Of a stretch of DNA of 64,000 bases, positions 52,875 to 64,000 are shown piece by piece. The DNA is taken from positions 13,719,501 to 13,783,500 of the forward strand of contig OW285192.1 of the NCBI GenBank assembly GCA_935421135.1, read 5' to 3'. Within the stretch, counting starts at the first letter, position 1. Each line of letters starts with the position of its first letter. The stretch comes from Bugulina stolonifera. Lineage: Eukaryota > Bryozoa > Gymnolaemata > Cheilostomatida > Bugulidae. The notes beneath the pieces are model-generated. The model did not search any database, was not told the origin of the DNA, and saw only the letters and a program-made list of their open reading frames with translations. The translations under genes were made by a program, and so were the position numbers.

Positions 52875-54357
52875 CACTGCTATTTACTCTGCAAAAAAAT
52901 AACAGTTTGCAATTTGAGGAAACAAAACTGGGATAGAGGTAAGGTTATATCAAGTGTATGTGTTTTGGTGAGACTATTAGCAATCCCAGATCAAAATCAG
53001 GTGAAATCATGACTTGCTGTCATTTACTTCCTGCTTATTCTGTTGAGCGTTACAAGAATGAATGTATATTAATATAATTCAATGGGCATATTGAATTAAG
53101 GAATGGCCGGGATCTCACAATGTGTAGAAAGTAGGACATATTTCCACAACTACCGTATATGATACAGGGCTACAAACTAGGGTGTATGCCATACTAATAA
53201 CAGCACAGTAGTCTGAGGTAGTTACACAAATTTACAAGCTCATATTTTATTAGGGAAATAGGCAAAATTTGTTCCCTTTTCACAATCCATAAATCTATCA
53301 GCTAGTTTACATTATTTTATCACAACATGCTACTTTGATAGAATTCAGTTATCTATTCATTTATTGTCGTCTAACAATTATACTGTTGCACTACTATTTC
53401 ATATTATTTTCAAAAGCGTTGCATTGTTTATAAAAGAAAACAAATAATGTCATCTAAGATGTACATGCACTACTAAAAATTGCGGCATTAGCATCTATGG
53501 TACAAGTCATGGGAATCAAGACACGATTACAAAACATTATTTCAGTCAATATCCTTTAGAAAATCGGGTGGTAACTGTCTCTTTGCACTCTATACTCCAG
53601 AAAATACTTAATATACTATTGTTGAACACCTACATTGTACATGTGTCTTCATAAATGCATGATTGCGTATCACTATAAAATATGAAATATTTTATCCCCT
53701 GACCTTTGACCTTCAACCCTTAGCCTGATGTGAAAATCAGTTTGTGACTCATTTCAGAACTAAAATGATTGCAATCGTGCGTTTAGAAACAGAGATAATA
53801 TGGTGTCAGTGTTTATGCCTAGCTCCTAAATATGCATCTTTTTTTACCAGATAAACAGAGGACCAGCAGAAAGAGGACCAAAGATGGAAATGGTAGGACG
53901 TGAAATAAGTTGCATAATCTGCCAAGAAATTGATATCTAACCAACCATGCAGGTGCAAGTTGTCCACAGAAGTTTCACACAAGTATGCTTTACTTTCAAA
54001 GACAGCAACGCCAATTATATCCAATGCTCTATACAGATATCACAGACTTGTCCAAACCTATTCACACATGCTCTCACAAAAATAGCTGTATAGCATTAGA
54101 TCTAAAGCTTATGCAAAGAGCGTGCAGTAGGTGTAGAACTAAACATACAGTTTGTAGACTGAGATCCTGATTTGTGGTTAGCAAAATTGGGTGGAAACTA
54201 CCCAAAAAGTTAACAAAGAGAACGACTTTTCATTCTTCAATCTTGTAAAGGCGCAAAGAGTAGATCAAAGTTTAATTTAGTGCAATCCATATGCTATATC
54301 TACTGCAGAGGAATCTCAGTTGTATAAAGAATCACTCACTCAGATATCATCACTCAC

Positions 54358-54526
54358 TTGATTACGGCTAGTCACTCCATCACGCTAGTTGTACTAGTTC
54401 ACTATCCACGCATCGATCGGTTGAAGCCGAGCACTGGAGTAACTCAACGTCAGTGTTGAGCTATCACGCTGTAGCCACGCCTTCCTCTAAAGGGGCTAGT
54501 AAGTCCACTGTAGACACGCCTTCCTC
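54358..54526 (-). promoter_or_regulatory. Exon 1 and promoter of locus E
   Basis: Two GTGAGTGA donors occur, one at 54357-54352 and one 18 bases further at 54339-54334. Upstream are CTCGGCTTCAACC, then AACACTGACGTTGAGTTACT (the family element) and GGAAGGCGTGGC. That last box is duplicated in a ~40-bp tandem repeat (54473-54535), so E has two boxes where C and D have one nearby. Confidence 0.6.
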
Positions 54527-54599
54527 TAAAGGAGCTAGTAAACTCGCAACTTATACGTGCATTATACATGAATATTTATCTTTCTACAGGAGCTGGGTG

Positions 54600-56250
54600 T
54601 CAGTTCCTAAAAAATTAGTATATAAATAAATCAGCGTTTTAATTTCAAGGTCTTTTTCTAAGATCCTGCTAAGAAAACACTAATAATTAATTATGGAACC
54701 CTGCATCCTGTTACCAGTGGCCTTATTGCAGCTGGTAATTATACATGCACATGTGTGTAGCATGAGCTTGATAACTAGTTCTAAGATTAGCAGTACCAGT
54801 GCAGAGTGTGCTTATTATCAAGTTGCCCTTATATTCCACGGCTCGACATCATTAGAAATAGTAGGTATTATATATATTTCTTGGCTGTTGCATGGTCTAC
54901 CAATTATATTGTTCATGCCACGAGTAAGGCTTTCAAATCCCTCTCTTTCACCTACTGTTTTCTGCGGGAGAAAGAACCTTCTAGACAGTAACAGAAAGGA
55001 ACCATTTGAGATGGGTACATTCATTGCTGAGGGGGAAAAGCTAGAAGTTTGGGTGACAGGGCGTATACTGATTGGTTCCAACTAAGTTCTCATGTCTTTC
55101 ACTTTTACATGGGTCTTAAGGAAAAAAGCCGATCTGCTCCAATCAAACATTATACTGAAAGTTGTTTGCCATAAAACAAGACTGGGACCAACTGTTTGAT
55201 TGTTACCTTGGTACCAATTGAACAGACGTTTAGAGAAAAATTTAAAATCATGTGAGAAACCAGAGTGGTCCGATGAACTAGGAATGGTTTTCTCTGGCCA
55301 AGCAAAGTCTTGGTTGTGAGCCATTTTGCCCTTGGCCAAGCAGCCATCTTAGGATTTGCATGTGCGACATAGGCCGGTCCAAGAGGTAGCATGGATACGA
55401 TATAAGGTATATTGGTATCTAGTTTTGTGTATGGGCCAAAATAACGATCAGGCATCATGCGAATAGAAATAGTATATAGGAGCCCTAAGGCTGAGCCAAA
55501 CCTGATCCCTACCTACTCTACCACACAGATACAGTAAAGTACTAGTTATCCACTTGTAGATTACATGAATAAAGAGGGCAAAAAATGACAAGTGGCATTC
55601 CCCAGTATCCATGGAAACACTCTTTTTTATATAAAACATACTCAACGTTGGTTAACCATCGTCCTCACAATATGTGTATTGATATGCATATATCTAATGG
55701 TTTTAAAAGCACACCAATGCAATTTTATTCCTACTGAACACTTGACTTGCTGACGAAATGATTTCATTTACATGTAGAAGATGGTTCTCCAACTAATCTT
55801 TGATTGATTATGCATTAACCTTGTTATAGACCATTCACTATGACCAAGGTCAGGTTCAACCTAAATCTAGCAATATTTATAATAATATTAGGTAGATTTG
55901 TCATTCTCTTGCTTTTCGCACTCTGTCATCCATATATACATTCAGCTATACAAGGTACTTGTTTATAAAATTCATATGATGCACATTTGTCCATAGATTT
56001 ATTGTATATATACAGTGTATTTGATCTATACACATACATCAATACATACTGTATATACACATGCTTATCTAGTACATGTACATGTACATATAGGTGCACA
56101 TATGCAATGTTCAAGAGTTATTGTACACACTTTTGCATATGCATGTACAGTGTATTATGTACATTTATGACCATTTCATAGCCTTTAAAAACAAGTAAAT
56201 AGATAATTGAGGGACAAGCCAAGCAGGTGTGCCAGTGTTCGAAATGTGTT
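54600..56250. other. Unassigned open frames, 54.7-55.5 kb
   Basis: The longest frame is plus 54693-55085 (130 codons), with overlapping minus frames 54818-55081 and 55150-55458. The overlap, lack of splice-site context and lack of any motif leave the coding strand undecided. Composition is less AT-rich than average, which would fit an old transposon fragment. From about 55470 to 56250 only TACATG-rich DNA is seen. Confidence 0.25.
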
Positions 56251-56264
56251 AATATGAGAGTATA

Positions 56265-56785
56265 CAGCGTGTACCCACTTCAGTTTTAGTGGTTACATGA
56301 CTAGCAGGCATGTATCCCCATGCTTTCACCAAGGTTAGGACTAGTGGCAGAAATGTTAAGGTTTCTTTCAATAGCAGTTGAGCTAATCTGCTTTTATTTG
56401 CAGCCAATTAGTACACTAGCTAGTCGCTCGTTGTTTTAGTAAATTTATAGCACCCTTACTGACTGCGGCCAGTGCACCACCCTCGTCTAAAATATTGAGA
56501 AGTTGCTAACCAAATCAATTTAATATCTTGATCAAATTCGTTCCTAAAGTTTTACTATTTACATGTTAATAGATTTTGCAAGATAACATAATTGATGAAT
56601 AGGTGGCCATACATTGTACATTGTATGTGTGGCAAAGGTTTTTGTATTAGCAAATCCTATAAGGACTACTGTTTACCCACAAAATATGTAACATTTTAGA
56701 TTTTGATAGAAAATCAGGGAAGACAAACATAAATTTCTCAAACATTTTGCATGCACCGCGTACCCACCTCATTTGCTCCACTTCA
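56265..56785 (+). repeat. Left copy of an inverted ~0.5-kb repeat
   Basis: It begins near GTACCCACTTCAGTTTTAG and ends near GCGTACCCACCTCATTTG. Its reverse complement is recovered at 60640-61110 with the same block order, including ACTGCGGCCAGTG, TTTAGTAAA and TGTTTACCCACAAA. Possible end of a DNA transposon, or a repeat unit in its own right. Confidence 0.7.
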
Positions 56786-58999
56786 AACACTGAGGTATGC
56801 ACATATATACATTTAGTACCCTGGCAAGAAAGATTACAGAGTACTACGCGTCATCTTTGTTCAAGGATGCACTTGAACCTGATAATTTTATTTCAGCATG
56901 ATTTGGGAAAATTACCCAATTATGGTAAAAACTTCAAGACAGGAATGTGGCATCTCTCAATTGAAGGTCTAAGCAATGATGTTCTATGGTTGAGTAGCCA
57001 TGAAACCTCAGTGGACAAGAAGGGGCATTGCACTGCAGAGACAGAGACCATGATCATGTGTAAGGCTTCCTAATAATAATTAAGGTATATGATTGAAGTT
57101 GAGTGCTAGACTGTTTCAATGGTCAGTTGATTTGCATAAATTATTTAAATATTGCTAGGATATGGTACAAAACCTGCCACCATTAATTACTTATTTGTAC
57201 CTGGGCTATAATTAAATTGGAATATTATGCATTCATGTAGGTCCTTGTTTAGAGAGAAGGTATAGAAACTGGATGACACTTCAAGGATTTCATATTTTGT
57301 GGTAAAAAATTCCTAAGCCAGAAGTAGAAATTATGGAAATGACATAGAATTCCCTGCTAACAAAAACTGTAGAGGTCAAAATATAAGGGCTTCTGGGTAT
57401 AAAAAATCATAACATTTCAAATATTATGCTTCTAACTATTTTTTATTTGAGAATATAAGTCTACATCATGTATTGCATTTCATTAGGCCAAATTGTGTTA
57501 ATGTCACATGACTTGACATCATTTTTTGGAAGCGTACACACCACAATTTAATAAACCAGCAATGCAATAACCATGACAATAATTAGGCTGCAAATCCAAG
57601 AACTTAATAGTATTTTTGTGAAACTATCTCTTTGTACAATGCCATATAAGCAAACGCTTACAGTCTTTCCTAAAATCTGTAATGGTATTTTACATGTACC
57701 ATAGGTAAGTGTTCTTCTATCTAGTAGTGGTAGATTTACTTGGAACAGTGTACATGTTTCTGCATTTTTTACCAAATGCATATAATCTAAGTCCCTGTGG
57801 TATACCATATAGCAGCATCTGAAATCCAGTTCTAACAAGAGCAAGAAAGAGCATACATCTAGGTCTACATGTATAATCAAGAATACAGTTCAACAATAGT
57901 ATTAAACTATATTATAGTTCAAGTGTAGGGAAATGACAAGGACATTTTTGTGTAATGTCCGCACTTACAGTGTTTAATATTTTTATTTTTGTAGCTTCTG
58001 CTTCAATCAGAAGCTACTCTCTGAGGGAATCAGACCTTTTGTTTAAAAGGGCACCGACAGTTAATTTTTCTTGCACAAACTGATTTAGTATTCATACCAT
58101 TTTATAATCACATAAGCTTTGGTAAATTTATAGCCCTAACGTTTTTGTCAACATTAGCCTAAAGCTGAAGAGTTTTAGCATTTTTGGTATCATTTGGTAA
58201 AATTGCTACTTTTGGTCAGGTTTAATCACGTTGATTAAGAGCAAATTTATCAAAACCTACTGTATGTAATGTAATTCTGATTAAAACTAATTCAGATTGC
58301 AAGAGAAAAAATAACTGGCAACACCTCTTCGTTAAGGAATAAACAATACTATTTAGGCATGAAAGCCATTATACCCGGCAAAATTCACAATTTAGTAGAT
58401 AATTCAAATACAATATAATATGCTCTTAGTAGAACACTTGTATTCAAAAACAACAGCGACCAGCAATGACCAGTGATATCATGTTCAGTGTGCCCTTCTC
58501 TCTGTATTGGGATTGGATATAATACAATAATATGCTGTTGAAATTGGTAGCAAGAGAGTAATAAATTCCCATTAACTTTAATTTATGTGTGGTTATGCTA
58601 CTAAACAACTGTTTAATGGGAAAAGCAAAAGCCCCCAGACAAGACATTTGATTAGCAGTAGTCCCACAAGGTTGAGCAAAACCCGGAAAATGAGAATGTA
58701 ATAATATTTTGTTAAAGTTCTCCCACATTGTTAGTCTAAATATAAGTAGTAAATCTCACCAGTGATTAGCCTAGCCTTTAATAATGTTATAGGTATACAT
58801 GTATATCTACATCTTATGCTCTAGGCTAGAAAATATTTCTAAGATGAGACTAGGAGAATTAATTACCATAGTCTAGTCTTCACTACCAGATTATTAGACG
58901 CATAAACAATAATTTATGGCCGGCAATGGAAATCAAATTTGACTGAGAGATACAACTACCTGTATCTACCCATATCAATAGTTGGGTGTAGAAAACCGT

Positions 59000-59285
59000 C
59001 TCAGCTGTGGCCAAGTAGTTAGACTGCAGAGCTTTCATGCTGAAGACTCCAGGTTCGAATCCTGGTCATGGTGATTTTAAGGAGAGCATCCAGTCACAAT
59101 TGCTCCTGTGCCTCAGATAAAATCCTTGAGGTCATGCAAGCCAGCATGGCTCCAAGACAACTCGTCTACTCTCACCTTGCTAAAAGAGGTCATGCTATCT
59201 GGGCTTTTTTCAGGGAGCGTTGGCCAGAATAAGCACCTAACAGTTCAAGCTGCATGGGGCTGGTCGCACTTAAGAGTATACGCAC
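59000..59285 (+). mobile_element. tRNA-derived SINE copy 2
   Basis: A box TGGCCAAGTAG (59008-59018) and perfect B box GGTTCGAATCC (59052-59062), followed by the same body as copy 1: AGAGCATCCAGTCACAAT, AAAAGAGGTCATGCTATCTG and GGGGCTGGTCGCAC. The head is not a functional tRNA gene because the acceptor stem is not closed and the tail runs straight into SINE body. Confidence 0.8.
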
Positions 59286-59602
59286 GATCAGGTCAGAATA
59301 ATATCACTAGTACTACTCAAAAATTTAGAGTAACTCGGATGTGCATATATTACATATGTATGCTTGAGCAACCGCTTATCCTGTTTTCTAACATTTATAT
59401 TTATTGGAACATTTTCCAATTTTCGAAAAGCAGAGTGTATTATTAAATTAATTGGAAAACGTTTTAATCTTGATTAATCGGCCAGTGGAGATCGTGAGTT
59501 TAGTTTATTGGTTTTATCTCTCTGTTAATCACACTAATTAAATGTAGATTAACACTGTAGGTATAGGTACATGCAAGATATATACATATGAATAAGAGTA
59601 AG

Positions 59603-59790
59603 AGGGAGATCAGTGGGTTAGAGCGCCTGCCCTAAGGCACAAAAGCGCTGAAGGTCCAGGGTTCGAATTCCGCTGATACCTACTGACTACTGGGTCTTCG
59701 TGGTACAGGTGTGCTGGCCGACTTGCCTGCAACTGAGAGGAAAAATGGCGCAGTAGTTGCAGCCTCACTCTTAAGGCACCCACCATTTTT
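59603..59790 (+). mobile_element. Second type of tRNA-derived SINE (probable)
   Basis: A-box-like CAGTGGGTTAGAGCG and B-box-like GGTTCGAATTC (59660-59670) are at tRNA spacing, then an unrelated body with TACTGACTACTGGGTCTTCG. The body does not match copies 1 and 2, so this is another family. Its 3' end is not defined. Confidence 0.5.
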
Positions 59791-60639
59791 CTACCAGTTC
59801 ATCGAGCTAGGCTGTGATCAAATATTCATCAAAAAAAATGTGCTGTGGGCTGTCCCTTTGTCAACTACTGACCCCACAATAATATCCTGTTCAATACACC
59901 TACATCCTAGTCATTACACCTATGCCTAACACCAGGATGCTTAAACAGTCACCTTGATGTGTTAGCTTCAGCCCAGTTAGCTTCACAACAACTTAATAAG
60001 CTATCCTTTTGTACAGCATGTATATCTTTTAAATGACTTTATTACTGGAGAACTGAAGATACAGTATTTCCAGGTACTACATGTAACGAATTCATCCGAA
60101 AAAAGGTGTTTCACTTCTTTAGCAATCCCAACTATTTGGTTACAGTAACAACAATTATTTTTAGGCTAAATGTTGAGTAGGCCTTACTGTGTTGCAGCAT
60201 AACATTATTCTCAATCTAATATTAATATGGAATTAATTTTGTCAGACAAATGAGGTTCCAAGATTACATAACATTTGGACATGACATGATACCCTAGCCC
60301 TAGTATCATGTCTCACTCACACCATAGTTATGGTAAACACTGCATCTCGTTGTCCAATTCAATGTAAGCTAAGGCAAAAGTCACATCATTTGTTTTACAA
60401 TTTTGACTATTCCTAAAAGTAGATAAAGAACTGCAATATAATTTGCCAGTGAATAATTCTTTCCATTGGACAGTTGCACACTTGCTCTACTATAACAATA
60501 ACTTCAAATGATTTAAACACCCAACAGTGAAACTTTATTAAATGGTGGGCCGTCCCTCACTAATCGCTGGAGTCAATAACACCCAGATGTAACCCAGAGA
60601 ACTTGTTATGACCTTTTGTGCTGCTGTATGTCCCAACTA

Positions 60640-61110
60640 CATAGCCAGTGTTGGAAGTGGAACAAATGAGGTGGGTACACGATGCATGCAGAAAATGTTT
60701 GAAAAATTTAGACTTGTCTCCGTTGTTTTCCTGTCAATATCTAAAATGTTATATATTTGTGGGTAAACAATAGAACTTAGGACTTTCAAATGTAAAAATG
60801 TTTGCCACGCATATATCACCTATTTTTCATGTGTTATTTTGTATTTTGATATTAATATCAAAATGGGAAATACTCTAGGAACCCATTTGATTAAAATATT
60901 AAATTGACTAGGTTGGCGACCTCTCTCACTGGCTGCAGTCAGTAAGGGTGCATTACTTTTACTAAAACAACTAACTGACTAGCCAATGTTCTAATGGGCT
61001 CAACTGCTGTTAAAAGAAGCTTCAACATTTCCACCGCTAGTCCTCAGGTGAGGGTACACGCCTGCTGGTCGTGTACCCTCTAAAATTGAGGTGGGTACAT
61101 TGTACGTAGC
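60640..61110 (-). repeat. Right copy of the inverted ~0.5-kb repeat
   Basis: Reverse-complement partner of 56265-56785. Shared blocks include GAGGTGGGTACACG, GTGGGTAAACA, CAGTCAGTAAGGGTGC, CTCAACTGCT and GCCTGCTGGTC. A 22-bp perfect palindrome (60843-60864, ATTTTGATATT and its complement) lies inside. Confidence 0.7.
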
Positions 61111-61434
61111 TGATTTATAAAAGTTGGTAAAATCTAGTATCCAGTAAATGTGTCTATTATCAATATTCTACACTTGGAAAACATGACTATGTAGCAAGGA
61201 ATTGCACAGAATAAGATCATACAGAAATATAAATATAGATTGCACGTATAGGCCTAAAATTCAGCAAATAACTGAAATCAGCATTCTAAATAATTTCAAT
61301 AAACAATATTATAGTAAAAATCCATAGATATATGAAAGCCGAACAAATAGATAGCTTTCTTGTTGTATTGAAGATCTAAATTAGTCTAGATCTAATAGAA
61401 TAACCTGGATGTACACATGTACCACGTATAACAT

Positions 61435-61895
61435 GTGCATGTACACCTACACGTACATGTACATGTAGATGTACATGTACATCTACATCTACATGTACGT
61501 GCACATGTACATGTAGGTGTACATGGACATAATGAATGTACCATGTATAATATGTGTGTTTACACCTACACATACATGTACCTGTACAATGTGTGTACAT
61601 GTACAATGCGTGTATGTGTACATGTACGTGTACATGTACGTGTACATGTACGTGTACATGTACGTGTACATGTACGTGTACATGTACGTGTACATGTACG
61701 CGTACAACCATGTACGTGTAGGTTTACACACACATATTATACATGGTACATTCATTAAGTCCATGTACACCTACATGTACAGTACATGTACACGCACTGT
61801 ACATGTACATGTATATAAATTGTACATGTACATGTATGTGTAAATTGTATATGTAGAATACGTAGACGCATGTACATGTACATGTGCATACTTAT
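61435..61895. repeat. TACATG/ACGTGT array flanked by ~70-bp inverted arms
   Basis: The centre (about 61600-61705) is a 12-bp array of ACATGTACGTGT. Arms at 61513-61582 and 61711-61781 are near-perfect reverse complements, sharing blocks such as AATGTACCATGTATAATATG. The whole can fold into one long hairpin. Valine-histidine open frames across it are repeat artefacts. Confidence 0.85.
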
Positions 61896-61997
61896 ACAAT
61901 GTACATACATTGCTAAAATACTAAAACACTTACAAATATTTGTCCTGGCTTCTTTCTTTAGACTGGAGTCACCATCAAGGCTCCTTCGTTCACTCAC

Positions 61998-62114
61998 GCT
62001 AGTAGTAGTAGAGTATCTGTTGTTTTCTATAAGTAGTAGAACAACTGCTCGAAGCCGAAGATTGAAATAGTTCATCGCCAGTACGGAGATAACATCCTGC
62101 TAGAGCCACGCCCC
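61998..62114 (-). promoter_or_regulatory. Sixth family-type promoter and exon 1 (F)
   Basis: TACTACTACTAGC|GTGAGTGA matches the end of exon 1 in C and D. Upstream are CTTCGGCTTCGAGC, then TACTGGCGATGAACTATTTC in the place of the TGACGTTGA element, then a GGGGGCGTGGC box (62114-62105). No exon 2-7 lies between here and gene E's own promoter. It may be a remote promoter of E or the remnant of a lost copy. Confidence 0.5.
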
Positions 62115-62806
62115 CTTCGCAAACGGCTCGCACTACTAACCTGTTCAAACTATTACATGTATAATGTTTACTTCCACTAACTACAGAGTTAGTCTTCTTA
62201 TCTTGTTAATCTATACACGAACATGAACATGTATGTGACGTTTGGGCCCCACCTTCCAGATCCTGGTAGCCAAACATGTGCTAGTCATCCTGTTATGAAT
62301 CCTGTATCCTGTTATGAATGGGCCCATCACAGTCTTTATTTATGAGTGGTATAGTAATATGGATGTACCACGTGTTAATTCTGTGTTTGTCAGAAAAACG
62401 TTTTTGTTTCACAGGCCCAAACATAAATGAACATAGCGTTGGTATGGTAGCAAATTTATTAGAAATGAACAAGCAAGACTTTATATACATAATATTTGTT
62501 GTAGTATATCATCAGATGTGCTTCAACTCATGAGCGTCTATTTTAACATAGACACACTTCCAAGCACCTACATGTATGTATGTACTCGTACTATAAAATA
62601 GTGCCTTATTTGCAAATAATGCCTTATTCATATTTTTCTACGAATTGCTGTCTATAAGAAAAAAATGGCTACTTTTACAGAGAGAGGTTAGACAACTTCA
62701 TGAAATAATTTAGCTTCAGCTACAAATAACCATCTGTAGCAGAAAATATATTTCTTAATCATAGTATCAACTCAATCCCTGTTTATAATCAACTTACTCT
62801 TTAGAA

Positions 62807-63031
62807 TCAAAAATTATATTCAAGCAATTCCGAAAAATGGATCGAATTTCTATCATTAATGCTTGCAAGCAGAAAGCTTATCCAATCTAGATCTTCATTT
62901 ACATGTAAATCATTCCAGACAGAAAGTAATGACTGCGACATTATAAGTGGCATTATCAGTAGCAGTGGTAGGCCCAGCATAACAATTGACAAAAGTTTAG
63001 AGCCAATTATCAAATATTTCTTATTGATCAT
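62807..63031 (-). CDS. Possible small exon or ORF with a hydrophobic segment, unrecognised
   Basis: The 74-codon frame starts MINKKYLIIGSKLL, followed by a ~20-residue hydrophobic run (IVMLGLPLLLIMPLIM) and a polar tail ending SELLEYNF. A basic start followed by one hydrophobic segment would suit a signal-anchor protein. An ATATTAG acceptor lies just before the ATG, and a GTAAGTTG donor lies shortly after the stop. Nothing else supports it; chance is a real alternative. Confidence 0.2.
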   Translation of the reverse strand: MINKKYLIIGSKLLSIVMLGLPLLLIMPLIMSQSLLSVWNDLHVNEDLDWISFLLASINDRNSIHFSELLEYNF

Positions 63032-63792
63032 AATCTAATATCAACATTACAGTTCAATTCAATAAGCATTTGAAAAGTCGCTGTAGATGCCGCCATTCAA
63101 AATATTGGCATAACTTGAATCTATTCTTTGATGCAGCTGTGAGCTTTTTTAAGATCGATATTTACCCAAATCTAATCTACTGGTTGGAGAGCTTGAATCT
63201 TGGAGCTCAGGTATGGGAGATTGGCTTTTAACAGGCTCACTCAGGATATTTGAAAGGGAATAATGCAGTGGTCTCAATATACACATCATTTCTGCAACTG
63301 ATATCCCATACTTTAGATGACACTAGAAACTTACAGAATAGCAATTTGGACTCTGGTTGCTTTTTGACTATTCTACAGTCTACTAATTTGCAAAATTTCC
63401 ATGTATATGTGATTTCTATATCGCACAAAAAATTAAATGTGCCCTAGATTGGGAGTGTCAAAAGTTGGAGATTTCTTAACAATGAATTACTAAAAAATGC
63501 ATACTGGGTAGCCAGCGATTATATAGGAAGGGCTACAACCAATATTATGAGCATTGATTGATTGATTCAAAATTCTAGTAAGCTAGTTTCAACCTGAAAT
63601 TAGTCTAGATTTCTATATTCTAGAAATAGGGGAAAAATTGTAGAAAAAATAGAAAATATCGCAGAATAAAATAACATGACTGTGTAATAATATAGTACTA
63701 TGTATATATGCATTGTACATGTCAAGTAATATACATATATAAGATTTAGCATTTTATTGGACATCATATTAATATTGTATTGTAGAAAAAGG

Positions 63793-63860
63793 GTTCACTT
63801 ACCTGCCAAGAATTTTTAAATATCATCTCCCAAGCTGCGAGTCATATCAGCATAAACAAG
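63793..63860 (-). other. Strong isolated splice donor near the right edge
   Basis: TCTTGGCAG|GTAAGTGAACCC is a near-perfect donor on minus, preceded by an in-frame MIFKNSWQ. It may be the edge of an exon from a gene continuing beyond the window. The rest of 62150-64000 shows no gene I can support. Confidence 0.25.
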
Positions 63861-64000
63861 AGGTTAAACCTAAATTTATGTGGTTTTTTAATTAGTTTTT
63901 AATATGATTTAGAAATTTAAAGTCTGTCACAAAACTGGTTTTATATCTGTATGACATTGGGAACCTACAGTATACTATGCCACCACACAGGCAGATTGCG

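Noticed and set aside
59003..59075. Functional tRNA gene
   Set aside because: Good A and B boxes, but no closed acceptor stem and it runs into a SINE body shared with another copy.
61376..61843. HVHVHV and MYTYMYT open frames on both strands
   Set aside because: Translation of the TACATG/ACGTGT array.

Overview
The window is AT-rich animal nuclear DNA. Genes are split by introns with GT..AG borders, there are tRNA-derived SINEs and many microsatellites, and the palindrome TACATGTA occurs throughout. The species cannot be read from sequence alone. I favour a non-vertebrate metazoan; a demosponge-like genome is one guess, held loosely. No prokaryotic operon, rRNA or CRISPR array is present.

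The main content is a head-to-tail cluster of one gene family, all on the minus strand: locus A (CDS 217-3539), B (pseudogene, 9416-12717), C (19056-23862), D (33194-37792) and E (46888-52874). None could be assembled from one long ORF. They emerge when short exons are joined at matching splice sites. Each intact gene has a non-coding first exon under a shared promoter type. Next comes exon 2, whose ATG opens a conserved ~42-residue domain I do not recognise (core TGHVPTIVQTILSVDQLY). Exon 3 carries an xIDLSxKK motif, exon 4 an ERxE motif, and exon 5 a PI(D/N)LSxKK motif. Exon 6 ends in the first half of a zinc finger, and exon 7 completes three C2H2 fingers and the stop. Predicted proteins are 337 (A), 324 (C), 314 (D) and about 413 (E) residues. 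The P-x-D/N-L-S-x-K/R motifs match the known binding motif of the co-repressor CtBP. The inferred product is therefore a small DNA-binding repressor with two to four CtBP-like docking motifs. KLF3/8/12 have an analogous layout, but these fingers are not KLF fingers.

Region by region. 0-6 kb: gene A. 6-9.4 kb: non-coding, with a fold-back element. 9.4-13.2 kb: pseudogene B. 13.2-19 kb: intergenic repeats. 19-25.2 kb: gene C, with an ACATGT minisatellite and a nuclear-receptor-like palindrome cluster in its introns. 25.2-33.2 kb: intergenic, with a reverse-transcriptase relic. 33.2-41 kb: gene D. 41-46.9 kb: intergenic. 46.9-54.5 kb: gene E, which has duplicated its motif exons internally. 54.5-64 kb: no family coding exon found; two inverted copies of a ~0.5 kb repeat, SINEs, a large TACATG inverted repeat, and a sixth family-type promoter/exon 1 (F) near 62.0 kb.

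C and D are the closest pair. Introns, promoters and intergenic DNA on both sides match between them, so the duplication unit was larger than the gene. Exon 3 is phase 0-0, and exons 4+5 together are phase 0-0, so each module can be copied or skipped without shifting the frame. Gene E shows exactly that kind of copying. All exon joins are my reading by eye and lack transcript support.
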